Positions 15,739 to 25,418 of a stretch of 37,017 nt of DNA are shown piece after piece (the stretch's first letter is position 1; each line of letters starts with the position of its first letter). The notes beneath the pieces are model-generated. The model did not search any database, had not been told where the DNA came from, and saw only the letters and a list, made by a program, of their open reading frames with translations. Origin of the DNA: an uncultured Lachnospiraceae bacterium (lineage in GTDB: Bacteria; Bacillota; Clostridia; Lachnospirales; Lachnospiraceae); assembly GCA_934402055.1 (NCBI GenBank), contig CAKRTC010000024.1, positions 1 to 37,017 on the forward strand, in the 5' to 3' direction. A program made the position numbers and the translations under genes.

Positions 15739-17919
15739 TTAGGTATCTATCTCTGCTTCATTTGCATGCTCATATATGAAATCGCGCCGCGGAGCTACCT
15801 CGGTGCCCATGAGCATCTCAGTGACCTCGGATGCAAGTCTCGCATCCTCTATCTCAACTCTCTTCAGCACTCGTCTCTCCGGATCGAGAGTTGTTGCCCA
15901 CAGCTCCTCCGGATCCATCTCACCCAATCCCTTGAAACGCTTAAGCTCAAAGCTCGATCCTTCGTGAGTCTTCTTGTATTTTGCAAGCTCATGGTCGTTA
16001 TAGAGATACTGCGGCTTGCCGTTTCTCGACTTCGGAGTAACCAGATAGAGCGGCGGCATTGACACGTATATATGTCCGTTATATATAAGCTCAGGCATAA
16101 ATCTGTAGAAGAAGGTGAGCAGCAAAGTATTGATATGACTTCCGTCAACATCGGCATCCGTCATAAGTATTATCTTGTTGTATCGAAGCTTGGATATGTC
16201 AAAGTCATTGCCGTAGCCTTCGGAAAATCCGCAGCCGAAGCTGTTGATCATGGTCTTGATCTCGGCATTGGCAAGCACCTTATCCATAGAAGCCTTCTCA
16301 ACATTAAGTATCTTGCCTCGGATAGGCAGTATAGCCTGGAACTCACGGTTTCTTCCCGAACCCGCAGAGCCTCCGGCAGAGTCTCCCTCTACTATAAATA
16401 TCTCACATTTTTCGGCGTCCCTTGAGGTACACACCTTGAGCTTGCCATTTGAGTCAAATGAAAACTTATTCTTGCTTAAGAGATTGGTCTTGGCCTTCTC
16501 CTCTGCCTTTCTGATCTTGGCAGACTTCTCCGCACAGGCAATAACTGCCTTGATCGTATCAACATTACGATCAAAATAATGCTCAAGCTTTTCTCCGGTA
16601 ACATAAGCCACATCCGTCGCAGCCTCGGCACTCGCAAGCTTAGTCTTGGTCTGACCCTCAAAAATAGGCTCTCTGTACTTTATCGCAATTACACAGGTCA
16701 TGCCGTTTCTGGTATCGGCTCCGGTAAAGTTCTGATCCTTATCCTTGAGCATGCCGAGCTGTCTCGCATAGCTGTTGATGAGCTGGGTATACTTGGTCTT
16801 GAAGCCGGTGATATGGGTTCCGCCCTCCTGCGTGAAGATATTGTTGCAGAAGCCGTGAATATTCTCCTCAAAAGCATCAACATACTGGAAGCAGCATTCC
16901 ACCTCACAGCCGTTATAGCTGTCCTTGAAATAAATAAGCTCGGTAACAGCCGTATCGCCCTTATTAAGCTCTCTGATATAAGCTTTAAGTCCGTCAGGCT
17001 CGTGATATATTATCTCGCCGTCATTTGCATGCTTTCCAGCATTGGTTCCGGCAGCTTTTGTTTTTTCTTCTTCTGAAAATGCATCCGTCTGTGATGCCTT
17101 GCCGGATCCGCTTGACTCGCCGAAGCTGAAGCTAAGCTGTCCCTCGCTATCCTCAGAAGCGTCTGCTGCAAATGTTGTGCCTTCAGTCTCGGAATATGCA
17201 GCTAACTCTGCATTTACATCCTCGTACTCTGTATCGGCACTCTCCGCACCGGCTCTCAGCGAATAGCTGTCCTTGATATCCCTCAGATCCTTAAAATGGA
17301 TAACAAGCTCAGGATTGAGGTAAGCGGTCTCATGCAGACGAGACTTGATCCATTCCGCCTTAAATACTGTCTTTTCAAATATCTCGTCATCGGGAAGGAA
17401 ATTGATCTTGGTTCCGGTCGCCTTGGACTTACCGACTACAGGCAGCAGGCCGTCAACAAGCTCCGTTGTAGGAATACCTCTCGAATAGCTGTCCTTATAT
17501 ATCTTGCCGTTACGTGCGACCTCAACTGTCATTTCCTTTGAGAGCGCATTAACAACGGACGAACCTACTCCGTGAAGTCCGCCCGCAGTCTTATATGAAG
17601 AATCATCGAATTTTCCTCCCGCATGGAGAGTCGTGAGTATGACACGCTCTGCGGAAACTCCCTTTTGATGAAGATCTACCGGAAGTCCTCGGCCGTTGTC
17701 CTTGACAGTACATGAGCCGTTTTTCTCCAAAGTGACCCATATCTCCGTACAGTATCCTGCGAGGTGTTCGTCAACCGAGTTATCAAGTATCTCGTACACC
17801 AGGTGATTCAATGCTTTTGAACCGACACCGCCGATGTACATGCCGGGTCTTGTCCTTACAGGCTCAAGTCCCTCAAGTATCTTGATACTGTCAGCATTAT
17901 AATTTTGTGAATTAGCCAT
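15739..17919 (-). CDS. parE: DNA topoisomerase IV subunit B
   Basis: 726 residues. It is the ATPase subunit of the type IIA enzyme. The GHKL ATPase signatures are LVYEILDNSVDEHLAG (39-55), VKDNGRGLPVD and GGLHGVGSSVVNALS (113-127). TOPRIM residues appear as EGDSAGGSA at 511-519 and DADVDGSH at 588-595. Residues about 219-301 form an acidic Ala/Ser/Gly-rich insert that interrupts the transducer region and is not part of the usual fold. Assignment as ParE rather than GyrB rests on pairing with parC, since the two B subunits are close; the chromosomal gyrase pair would be elsewhere. The ribosome site is AGGGG about 9 nt from the ATG. An extended -10 promoter lies upstream at 17952-17981. The 3' side ends in the hairpin-rich block at 15480-15700. 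Confidence 0.9.
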   Translation of the reverse strand: MANSQNYNADSIKILEGLEPVRTRPGMYIGGVGSKALNHLVYEILDNSVDEHLAGYCTEIWVTLEKNGSCTVKDNGRGLPVDLHQKGVSAERVILTTLHAGGKFDDSSYKTAGGLHGVGSSVVNALSKEMTVEVARNGKIYKDSYSRGIPTTELVDGLLPVVGKSKATGTKINFLPDDEIFEKTVFKAEWIKSRLHETAYLNPELVIHFKDLRDIKDSYSLRAGAESADTEYEDVNAELAAYSETEGTTFAADASEDSEGQLSFSFGESSGSGKASQTDAFSEEEKTKAAGTNAGKHANDGEIIYHEPDGLKAYIRELNKGDTAVTELIYFKDSYNGCEVECCFQYVDAFEENIHGFCNNIFTQEGGTHITGFKTKYTQLINSYARQLGMLKDKDQNFTGADTRNGMTCVIAIKYREPIFEGQTKTKLASAEAATDVAYVTGEKLEHYFDRNVDTIKAVIACAEKSAKIRKAEEKAKTNLLSKNKFSFDSNGKLKVCTSRDAEKCEIFIVEGDSAGGSAGSGRNREFQAILPIRGKILNVEKASMDKVLANAEIKTMINSFGCGFSEGYGNDFDISKLRYNKIILMTDADVDGSHINTLLLTFFYRFMPELIYNGHIYVSMPPLYLVTPKSRNGKPQYLYNDHELAKYKKTHEGSSFELKRFKGLGEMDPEELWATTLDPERRVLKRVEIEDARLASEVTEMLMGTEVAPRRDFIYEHANEAEIDT

Positions 17920-17951
17920 AAAATATACCCCTGCCTTTTATACAGATACGG

Positions 17952-17981
17952 ATTTTAACATGAAAGAAGCGAAATATACAA
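17952..17981 (-). promoter_or_regulatory. Probable parE promoter
   Basis: On the minus strand, TTGTAT (17976-17981) is followed 18 nt later by TAAAAT (17952-17957), with TG one base before the -10 box (extended -10). It lies in the 93-nt gap between the MATE stop and the parE start. Confidence 0.45.
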
Positions 17982-18012
17982 GCTTGAGCTTTTGCTTATC
18001 CACGGCATATTT

Positions 18013-19401
18013 CTACCTATGAACATAGAAATGCCTGCCGTCGAGATGTCTTATCTTGTAATATATAAGTTCTGTTATACAGCATGCCGTCCAGCCCACC
18101 GGATATCCGAGTCCTATAACAACCGGATCATTCGGTATTATCTTTGTTATAAAGAAGAGATAGAGCTGTCTTACAAATACGAAGCAGACTATCATTATTA
18201 CCATAGGTCCGTTGGAATCACCTCGTCCTCTCATGGAACCGGCAAGGCTGTGATTTATACCGTTGACCATGAAGAAAAGCGATATAGCCCTGACGAAGCT
18301 TACTCCGCTCTCAATTACATCTCTGTCGCTTGAAAACAACTCAACTGCGGGTCTCGCCAAAAGTATCAGCAGACAACCGGCGCAAAAGTTGAAGATAACT
18401 ATCATTGATACGGCAACAAAAGTACCGTGGTTGGCTCTCTTTACCTCTCCGGCTCCGATGTTCTGACTTACAAAGGTAGTGGTCGCATGTCCCATGCTCT
18501 GAAGCGGCAGCATTACCATCTGATCAAGCTTATTGTAACAGCCCCAGCCTGCCATGACCGCAGAACCGAAATTATTGATATAAGCCTGCACAAAGCTGTT
18601 TGAAAATGCTGTTATCATGGACTGAAAGCCAGCCGGAAGTCCGACTGCCAGTATTTTCTTTAATATAGGCAGGTCTATACCCATATCTTTCCAGGTGAGT
18701 CTGTATATATCCTCGGAACGGCTGAGCAGTATAAGTACAAGTGCAGCCGAAACAAACTGAGATATGATGGTAGCTATAGCAGCTCCGGCTATCCCCTGCT
18801 TAAATACCACAACGAATAAAAGATCGAGAGCTATGTTCATGAAGCTCGAAAGTATAAGAAAATAAAGCGGTCTCTTGGAATCACCGACTGCACGAAGTAT
18901 ACCGCTTCCCATATTATAGACAAGAAGCCCCGATATACCTGCAAAATAGATCCTTAGATATATAACGGCAGCACCCATTACATCATCCGGCGTTGAGATA
19001 AGCCTCAGCATAAGAGGCGTTCCCGCCACGCCAAGCACGGTAAAGAATATACTTGCTATAAATGTCATAGCCATGGTAGTCTCAACGGAAATGTGAAGTC
19101 TCTTTAAGTCTCCCGCCCCAAAATACTGTCCTATAACAACTCCGGCTCCGACTGAAATTCCGTTAAAGCAAAATACCGCAATATTGATGATCTGAGTAGT
19201 CGAACCAACTGCCGCAAGTGCTTCCTTGCCTACAAAATTGCCGACCACCATGGTATCTACCGTATTATACAATACCTGGAAAAAATTGCCGAGTATCAAA
19301 GGTACACAGAAAAAAAGCAACAGCTTTGGAATGAACCCCTTTGTCATATCCACAGCTGTTGTTTTATTATCACTTTTAGCTTTACTCTTAAAAATCGCCA
19401 T
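18013..19401 (-). CDS. MATE family efflux transporter
   Basis: 462 residues with about 12 predicted membrane segments in the two-lobed MATE pattern. The N-terminal lobe starts TKGFIPKLLLFFCVPLILGNFFQVLYN, with VGNFVGKEALAAVGSTTQ following. The second lobe contains AVGLPAGFQSMITAFSNSFV and VSQNIGAGEVKRANHG. MATE proteins export cationic drugs or metabolites by Na+ or H+ antiport. The closest recognisable type is the DinF/NorM-like group common in Clostridia; the substrate cannot be read from sequence. It has its own good promoter at 19438-19466 and AGAGGA about 9 nt before the ATG. So although it follows the RND operon on the same strand, it is probably a separate unit. Confidence 0.9.
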   Translation of the reverse strand: MAIFKSKAKSDNKTTAVDMTKGFIPKLLLFFCVPLILGNFFQVLYNTVDTMVVGNFVGKEALAAVGSTTQIINIAVFCFNGISVGAGVVIGQYFGAGDLKRLHISVETTMAMTFIASIFFTVLGVAGTPLMLRLISTPDDVMGAAVIYLRIYFAGISGLLVYNMGSGILRAVGDSKRPLYFLILSSFMNIALDLLFVVVFKQGIAGAAIATIISQFVSAALVLILLSRSEDIYRLTWKDMGIDLPILKKILAVGLPAGFQSMITAFSNSFVQAYINNFGSAVMAGWGCYNKLDQMVMLPLQSMGHATTTFVSQNIGAGEVKRANHGTFVAVSMIVIFNFCAGCLLILLARPAVELFSSDRDVIESGVSFVRAISLFFMVNGINHSLAGSMRGRGDSNGPMVIMIVCFVFVRQLYLFFITKIIPNDPVVIGLGYPVGWTACCITELIYYKIRHLDGRHFYVHR

Positions 19402-19437
19402 TCGACCGTTCCTCTAAAACATATCTAACGATTTATA

Positions 19438-19466
19438 ATCATACCGCATTTTTACGCAAATGTCAC
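19438..19466 (-). promoter_or_regulatory. Promoter of the MATE transporter gene
   Basis: On the minus strand, GTGACA (19461-19466) and TATGAT (19438-19443) are 17 nt apart, each matching 5 of 6 consensus bases. The MATE start codon is 37 nt downstream of the -10 box. Confidence 0.6.
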
Positions 19467-19571
19467 GTTCGGCACATCTACCCGGCTTGCAAATTGACCT
19501 CTTGCGGGCATATTTATCAATATGCGATATATGCAGGCAAGATGTGTAAGGCCTTAGGATGCGTGCCGAAC
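19467..19571 (-). repeat. Structured intergenic segment between the TolC-like 2 and MATE genes
   Basis: A perfect 9-bp inverted repeat GTTCGGCAC/GTGCCGAAC (19467-19475 and 19563-19571) closes a segment of about 90 nt. Inside lie a GCATAT/ATATGC hairpin and a competing pair CACATCT/AGATGTG that shares bases with the outer arm. It follows the TolC-like 2 stop codon directly and precedes the MATE promoter. It could be the operon's 3' structure or a regulatory RNA. There is no T-run, so it is not a simple terminator. Confidence 0.4.
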
Positions 19572-19575
19572 CGGC

Positions 19576-20718
19576 TTAATTTCTTCCCGCTGCACCGCCT
19601 GCGCTCGAGGAGCTGCTGTAGCCCTTCATCATCCATTTATAGTTCTCATATGCGGATGTAAGGCTCATTGCCGCATTCTCATATTGTGCCTTGGACTGTA
19701 TATACTCTGCCTCTCCTTCAAGCTCTGCTGCCTTGGTAAGCATACCCGCAGTCTTCTTTCTGCCAAGTGCCGCATAATTGTTTTCCGCTACAGTCAGTCC
19801 TTTTTTAGCCGCATTATATTCATCGAGACTTGTCTTGAGCAAAGTATATGCCTCATCATAGCTTGCCTCTGCATTTCCGACAGCCTGTTCCTCGCTCATA
19901 TCTTTGATATCCCTTGATGCGCTTGAGGATGAGCTTTGATGTCTCACAGATTTCACCGTAGAGTCATTGTTAACAGCATTAGTCTTATCTGTATCCGGAT
20001 CTATGGCTTCGATAGCGGCTGTATCCGGCTCAGAAAGCTTGGCGATAACAACATCCGAACTGTCACTTATCCCAAGCATGTCTAAAAATGCACTCCTTAG
20101 ACTTTGAGCCTGCTGTTTGTAGGAAAGGCTTTGAGCTTCTGCACTAACCATATCGGTTCGTGCTTCCAATACCTCTGCCTCGGTAGCAGCTCCTGCTGCC
20201 TGTCTCGTCAATGCATTGTCATATTTTACTTTGACTGCCTCCGCCTGCTTCTCTGAGGCGTCTGCATTTTCCTGCATCTGAAGATATGAGATCATTGCAG
20301 CTTGTGCCGACATGGTAAGCGTATCTATACTTTTGTTTAAGGACGAACTCTCCTTGGTCTGATTCGTAAGCTGCTTTTCAAGCTGAGTAATGCTTCGATT
20401 CAGTATATTTGCCGAAGACTTGTATTGTGACGAGGTTTCCGTATCATCGGCGTAGATTCTGCTGTTTGCCGCAAGGCTCTGAGTCTCTGACTTAAGCACT
20501 TCAAGCTGATGCTCAATGTTTTTTATATTGCTGAGGCTATCGCTGTTTTTGATATCTGAGTTTCCCTCACTTATAAGCTCTCTCAGCTTATCATATTCCA
20601 CGGTTGTTGCGGCATATGCCTTGATCATGCCTCCGTCCGGCCTTGCTCCGGCACAAATCATAATGCCCAGTACGGCCGCGGCAGACATCCTTATTATATT
20701 TGTATGCTTTTTAATCAT
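19576..20718 (-). CDS. TolC-like (OEP family) secreted coiled-coil protein 2
   Basis: 380 residues from the ATG at 20718, chosen for the GGAGGAG ribosome site just upstream; an upstream ATG at 20754 lacks one. An N-terminal signal peptide (basic start, then AAAVLGIMICAGA, likely cleavage near AYAA) is followed by long alpha-helical coiled coils. The pattern resembles the outer-membrane efflux family: TRQAAGAATEAEVLEARTDM in the first half and GRKKTAGMLTKAAELEGEAEY in the second, the two related halves of TolC. A Ser-rich tail (SSSSSAGGAAG) ends the protein. Beta strands for a barrel are not evident. In an apparent monoderm it may act as an extracytoplasmic conduit or adaptor for the RND pump upstream. 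It is more divergent than TolC-like 1, consistent with an old duplication. Confidence 0.7.
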   Translation of the reverse strand: MIKKHTNIIRMSAAAVLGIMICAGARPDGGMIKAYAATTVEYDKLRELISEGNSDIKNSDSLSNIKNIEHQLEVLKSETQSLAANSRIYADDTETSSQYKSSANILNRSITQLEKQLTNQTKESSSLNKSIDTLTMSAQAAMISYLQMQENADASEKQAEAVKVKYDNALTRQAAGAATEAEVLEARTDMVSAEAQSLSYKQQAQSLRSAFLDMLGISDSSDVVIAKLSEPDTAAIEAIDPDTDKTNAVNNDSTVKSVRHQSSSSSASRDIKDMSEEQAVGNAEASYDEAYTLLKTSLDEYNAAKKGLTVAENNYAALGRKKTAGMLTKAAELEGEAEYIQSKAQYENAAMSLTSAYENYKWMMKGYSSSSSAGGAAGRN

Positions 20719-20944
20719 CCAAGCTCCTCCGGTTGATATTAGCCTATTCGTCATGCAGCGAAATTATTATATTTCATATATTTATATTTTCGAAATATAC
20801 TGCAGATACATTCAAGTTGCCGCTTTACGATACACTAACTTTTTGACAGCCGTTACTCTTAAGTTTCAGGCTGTTTATGCACTCACATTTCGGGATGACG
20901 ACTTTCTGATGTCTATGTACTTAGTTTTCGAACTTGCGATGCAC

Positions 20945-22123
20945 TTAAGTTTCAGCAAGGCCGTTGACTGCCGCCTCATAATTGATATATGCCGTAAGTA
21001 CCGCATACTGCTTAAGCTCCTGCTGAACCTTGGCTGAGTTAAGTGTAAGCTCTGCCTTCTTATAGTTGCTCTCGGTCATCATTCCGGCAGACTTCTTATG
21101 TTCAGCAGCGCTTAGCTCCTGTTCCTTTGCGGTAACGCTGTCCTTGGCTGCATCAAGATCCGAGATGCTCTGCTTCAGGCTGTCGTAGAGCTTTGTTACG
21201 TCCTGAGCAATATTCTTGACTGCAGTCTCCTTGGTCTGAGTAAGCTCTTCTTTGACATTAGATGTGGTCGCATTGCTTAGCTGTCTTTCAGTAGTCTTAA
21301 GTGTGTAGTTATTACTTTTTGCTTTTTCAATGTCTGAATTCAGATCTATCGCATTAACAGTATCGGCATTAACTGTAGGAAGCTCTCCTATCTCTACCTC
21401 ATCGGTGATATTCCGGCCGAGCATAAGTACAAGACTCTTACGTGTGGACTCAAGACTTACCTCTGCACTCTGAAGTGCAGTCTTTGCCTTGGTAAGCGAC
21501 TGCTCAGCACTGAGCTTGCTGCTCTCGGTCGCGAGACCTGCTGCAAGCTTACGGCTTACCGTATCCAATTCCTGCTCTGCCAGAGTAACATTATTGCGGT
21601 AGGTCTCCAGATTATTATACTGACTCCAATAATTCACCATGAGCTGCTTTGCCTGCTTGCAGAGATTCGCCTCCTGCTTATCATAGTTAAGCTTATAAGT
21701 CTCGGAATCATTGGTGTTTTTGTCTCCCTGTTCTCTCAGATTCTCATAGCTTATCTGTGAATTGAGGTAGGATGTGACACCGTTTGCATAATTAGCCGAA
21801 TCCTCATCCGGATAGCTCATATTGTTTTGTATCTGTTCAGCCGCATCATAGTAGCTCTGGGCAACATCCGAACTTGTCTTATCACTCTGATCCTTAAAAC
21901 TCAGGGCATTGGAAAGCACTGTCGGATTATACTCATGTATAAGCTTATCTATCTCATCATATTCGAGCTTGTTGTCTCTGAGCTTTGCCCAGATCTCAGA
22001 TGAATAGGCAAAGCTCGGACTTTGTTCGGCAAATGCGGCAAAGCCGCTTCCTACAGCGCTCATCACGCTTATTGCAAGCAGAACAGACAGCTTTTTCTTA
22101 TTTAAATGTATCTTCTTTGTCAT
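20945..22123 (-). CDS. TolC-like (OEP family) secreted coiled-coil protein 1
   Basis: 392 residues from the ATG at 22123, preceded by GAGG. The signal peptide runs through LSVLLAISVMSAVGSGFAAFA and probably ends at AFA-EQ. The rest is nearly all helical with TolC-type repeated signatures: RKLAAGLATESSKLSAEQSL (about residues 190-210) and EHKKSAGMMTESNYKKAELT (about 340-360). Each is followed by a long heptad-rich helix; LVLMLGR matches the usual family turn. Length is slightly under the Gram-negative TolC range, and no barrel strands are evident. It lies 280 nt after the RND gene on the same strand and before TolC-like 2, so all four genes probably act as one export system. A 12-bp sequence at its 3' end (20944-20955) is repeated at 20858-20869 in the following gap. 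Confidence 0.75.
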   Translation of the reverse strand: MTKKIHLNKKKLSVLLAISVMSAVGSGFAAFAEQSPSFAYSSEIWAKLRDNKLEYDEIDKLIHEYNPTVLSNALSFKDQSDKTSSDVAQSYYDAAEQIQNNMSYPDEDSANYANGVTSYLNSQISYENLREQGDKNTNDSETYKLNYDKQEANLCKQAKQLMVNYWSQYNNLETYRNNVTLAEQELDTVSRKLAAGLATESSKLSAEQSLTKAKTALQSAEVSLESTRKSLVLMLGRNITDEVEIGELPTVNADTVNAIDLNSDIEKAKSNNYTLKTTERQLSNATTSNVKEELTQTKETAVKNIAQDVTKLYDSLKQSISDLDAAKDSVTAKEQELSAAEHKKSAGMMTESNYKKAELTLNSAKVQQELKQYAVLTAYINYEAAVNGLAET

Positions 22124-22403
22124 TTTTCCTCTTCTATTCCTTGTATTCCGGGCATGTCTCATATCTGTCTTAATACTATCGGAGCATTAAACTTAAGCCT
22201 CAAGCCTGTATACCATAATGATAATATCTATATCTTATGCTTAAAATCACCAACTCATACTATGTATAATCGCCACATCTAAGTCTCGGACGGCTTTTCT
22301 CCGCTGTAAGGCTTCATGCTCCGAAATATCATCACGCTGTTGTATTTACAGGATACGCAATACCGAAAACCATATCAGAATTATCTCTACAACAATGCCT
22401 TCA

Positions 22404-25400
22404 TCAGATATCTAGCAGCCTGCGCTCCTTCTTGCCGTTCATAACAAGATAATATACAGGAAGTATGAACAAGGCTACGAGCACGCCGAAGGCGAGTCCG
22501 CCGATATCAACTACGGCAAGAGCCTGCGTACTTGCACCACTGCTGCCGTAGGCCATAGCCATCGGAAGCATGGAGAGTACCGTTGTCATGGTAGTCATAA
22601 GTATAGGACGAAGTCTTGTTGCACCTGCCTCGATAAGTGCTTCGTCAAGCGACATCTGTGTCCTTTCCTGATTAACTGCATCTACATAGAGGATGCCGTT
22701 ATTTACGACTGTACCTACGAGGATGAGGAAGCCTATAAGTGAGGTCATACTCATAGATACTCCGGTAAGCTTAAGTGCGGCAAATGAACCTGCAAGCGAG
22801 AACGGTATGGTAGTCATTACCATGAAGGAGAACTTCGGTGACTCAAACTGTGCAGCCATTACCACAAATATGAGGAATACGGCTATAGCTATTGCCTTGT
22901 ACAGACCCGAGAATTCGTTTTTCATCATACGGTCCATAGAGCTAGTTCCCTTTGTTATAGTTCCTGTAAGATGCTGTGCTATTACTTCGTTATCAAGCTC
23001 GGTCGATACATCCTCTCCCGTAAAGTCTGCGGAGATGGTAACCTGATATTCCTTATTTTCCTTGGAAATTGACGACGGACTGTCCTTATAGACTACATCC
23101 GCAACATCACTTAAGGCTACGCTTCCGCCGGATGGCTTGGTTATAAGCAGTCTCTCAAGCTGATTTACACTGTTGTATTCCCCATCCGGATACTCAGCCT
23201 TGACCTTGATCTCATTTCCGTCAACCGTAAGAGTAGCTATCTGTGTCGCATCAAGATAGGTCTTGACCTGAGAGCCTATCTGTGAGGCTGTAAGTCCCTC
23301 GGCTGTCGCATTTACAGGATCTACTTTAATGGAAACTATAGGTGCCGTATTCTCTATACTGGAGTGTACGTTCATTACATCATCTCTGGCAATGAGATCA
23401 TCGACTATAGCCTGTGATGCCTCCTGAAGCTCGCTGTACTGAGTTCCCTGAATGATTGCCTCATAGTCCTTTCTATTGCCCATGAAGCTCATCGAAGAAT
23501 CCGACGATACTTCTATAGTGCAGTTATCTATATCCGCAAGCTCCTTTTCGAAAAGCTTTGATATTTCGTCTGTGCTCTGTGTTCTGTCATCCTTAAGATA
23601 TACGGAAATGCTTCCGTCGGAATTATTGAATCTGAGCATGTAGGAATCGACATTCTCATTGGAAGCGACTATCTGCTCAGCCTGCTTAAGTATGTCGTCG
23701 GCAAGCTCATTCTTGAGTCCCGGTCTTGTGGTGATGCTTACAGTGATGGTTCCTGTATCATCACTTGTCATGAGCTCGCTCTTCATGCCCGTACCGAGGA
23801 ATATGGTAATTACCACAAGTCCTGCCGAAGCGAGCAATACTAAATATTTATGCTTAATGAAATGAGGAAGCCATTTTCTGTACTGCTTCTGCAGCTTTCT
23901 TACAGGTGCGTTAAGTGCTGCCTTTTCATGCTCCTTAGGCTTATAGAACATATATGTAAGCGGAACTATTGATATTGCCGAGAGCAGTGATGCCGTCATA
24001 CTGAAGACTATTACCCAGCCTAACTGTCCGAACATCTGTCCCGCCATTCCGTTAAGGAATACCAGCGGAAGGAATACTACACAGGTTGTAAGAGTAGATC
24101 CTAATACGGACATTGCTACCTGAGCCGTTCCGCCTAATGCAGCCTGTGCGTAAGACAGCCTGTCCTCCTCATCATAAAGTTCCTTTGCTCTGAAACAGGA
24201 TTCAAGTACGACTATGGAGTTATCTACCATCATACCAACGCTGAGTACCAGGGCACTCATGGTAATGATATTAAGAGACATTCCTATTCTCGTCATGATG
24301 ATAAGTGTAACGAGTATAGATGTCGGTATCGAACAGCCTACTATAGCCGAAGCCTTGAGGTCTCCGAAGAAGAGATAGAGAACTATCATCGAGATACCTA
24401 TGGCAAGCACCATAGTGGTCGCAACATCCTTGAGCGAGCTCAAGATATCATCTGCCTCATCTCTTACTATATCTATGCTGAGATCCTCATCATCTGCCAT
24501 GAGAGCCTTAACAGCCTCATTTACCTGACTGGAAAGTTTCATGGCTGTGACATCCTGATTCTTGGATATAGAGATGGAAATGGTCTCTTCTCCGTTATAT
24601 CTGGAAATGCCGCCCATGGACTCCGAGCTGTAATATACATCAGCTATATCCTCAAGATATATAAGCTTGCCTGTATTTGTAGTTATAGGCATCTTCTTGA
24701 GATCGTCCAGTGTGTCTGCATCTATCGAAGTCGATGCACTGAGCTCAAGATTACCGGAGTAAACCGTTCCCGAAGGTATGGTTGAATCCGCTGCACTCAT
24801 TGCCTGAGTGATATTGCTGACTGTGACACCGTACTGAGCCATCATATCGGACTTAAGCTCTACCTTGATGTACTCGGATTTACCGCCTCTTACACTTACC
24901 TCCGCAACCGTGCTTAATTTCTCAAGTTCCGGCACTATCTTCTGATCTACATAATCATAGAGGCTTGTCCGGCTCGGATTGGAGATCGACAGCATCATGC
25001 TCTCCGAAGAATTATTGTTCATCTCCATGATAGAAGTCTCACAATCCTCCGGCAGTCCTCTGATGCTCTCTACTGCCTTTTTAAGATCATCATAGGCCTC
25101 ATCCATATCCTGAGAATAATCATATTCCAGCATGACCATGGAGCTTCCGTCAGAGGAAGAAGAGCTCATATTTGTTACACCCTCAAGTGTACTGACAGCA
25201 TCCTCTATAGGCTGAGTCACGAGCTCATCCATATCCTCAGGATTCGTTCCCGAATACCTCGCCATGATTATAAGCATAGGTGTATTTGTATCCGGCATCT
25301 GTTCAAGCTTGGCGCTGAATATGGAAGAAACTCCGAAAACAACAAGGCATAACAGAGCCATTATGACCGTTACCGGTCTCTTAAGTACGTATTTGGTAAA

Positions 25401-25406
25401 AAACAT
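22404..25406 (-). CDS. RND superfamily efflux pump (AcrB/HAE-1-like permease)
   Basis: 1000 residues, slightly shorter than AcrB. It has the RND layout: one membrane helix (VTVIMALLCLVVFGVSSI), a large extracytoplasmic loop starting KLEQMPDTNTPMLIIMARYSG, a six-helix bundle, a second large loop, and a final bundle ending in FGVLVALFILPVYYLV. The proton-relay helix reads VGMMVDNSIVVLES, with one Asp where AcrB has a pair (Asp407-Asp408), as in many HAE-1 relatives. It exports hydrophobic or amphipathic compounds by proton antiport; the substrate is unknown. The ribosome site AAGGAG lies 8 nt before the ATG and overlaps the stop codon of the membrane-fusion gene, so the two are co-translated. 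In a Gram-positive background it would work with the fusion protein and the two TolC-like proteins. Confidence 0.93.
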   Translation of the reverse strand: MFFTKYVLKRPVTVIMALLCLVVFGVSSIFSAKLEQMPDTNTPMLIIMARYSGTNPEDMDELVTQPIEDAVSTLEGVTNMSSSSSDGSSMVMLEYDYSQDMDEAYDDLKKAVESIRGLPEDCETSIMEMNNNSSESMMLSISNPSRTSLYDYVDQKIVPELEKLSTVAEVSVRGGKSEYIKVELKSDMMAQYGVTVSNITQAMSAADSTIPSGTVYSGNLELSASTSIDADTLDDLKKMPITTNTGKLIYLEDIADVYYSSESMGGISRYNGEETISISISKNQDVTAMKLSSQVNEAVKALMADDEDLSIDIVRDEADDILSSLKDVATTMVLAIGISMIVLYLFFGDLKASAIVGCSIPTSILVTLIIMTRIGMSLNIITMSALVLSVGMMVDNSIVVLESCFRAKELYDEEDRLSYAQAALGGTAQVAMSVLGSTLTTCVVFLPLVFLNGMAGQMFGQLGWVIVFSMTASLLSAISIVPLTYMFYKPKEHEKAALNAPVRKLQKQYRKWLPHFIKHKYLVLLASAGLVVITIFLGTGMKSELMTSDDTGTITVSITTRPGLKNELADDILKQAEQIVASNENVDSYMLRFNNSDGSISVYLKDDRTQSTDEISKLFEKELADIDNCTIEVSSDSSMSFMGNRKDYEAIIQGTQYSELQEASQAIVDDLIARDDVMNVHSSIENTAPIVSIKVDPVNATAEGLTASQIGSQVKTYLDATQIATLTVDGNEIKVKAEYPDGEYNSVNQLERLLITKPSGGSVALSDVADVVYKDSPSSISKENKEYQVTISADFTGEDVSTELDNEVIAQHLTGTITKGTSSMDRMMKNEFSGLYKAIAIAVFLIFVVMAAQFESPKFSFMVMTTIPFSLAGSFAALKLTGVSMSMTSLIGFLILVGTVVNNGILYVDAVNQERTQMSLDEALIEAGATRLRPILMTTMTTVLSMLPMAMAYGSSGASTQALAVVDIGGLAFGVLVALFILPVYYLVMNGKKERRLLDI

Positions 25407-25418
25407 ACAATGCTCTCC

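Noticed and set aside
12151..17919. DNA gyrase (gyrA/gyrB) assignment for the type IIA pair
   Set aside because: The A subunit lacks the GyrA box at the expected place and has ParC-like Ser80/Glu84 numbering; topoisomerase IV is the better call, though not absolute for the B subunit.
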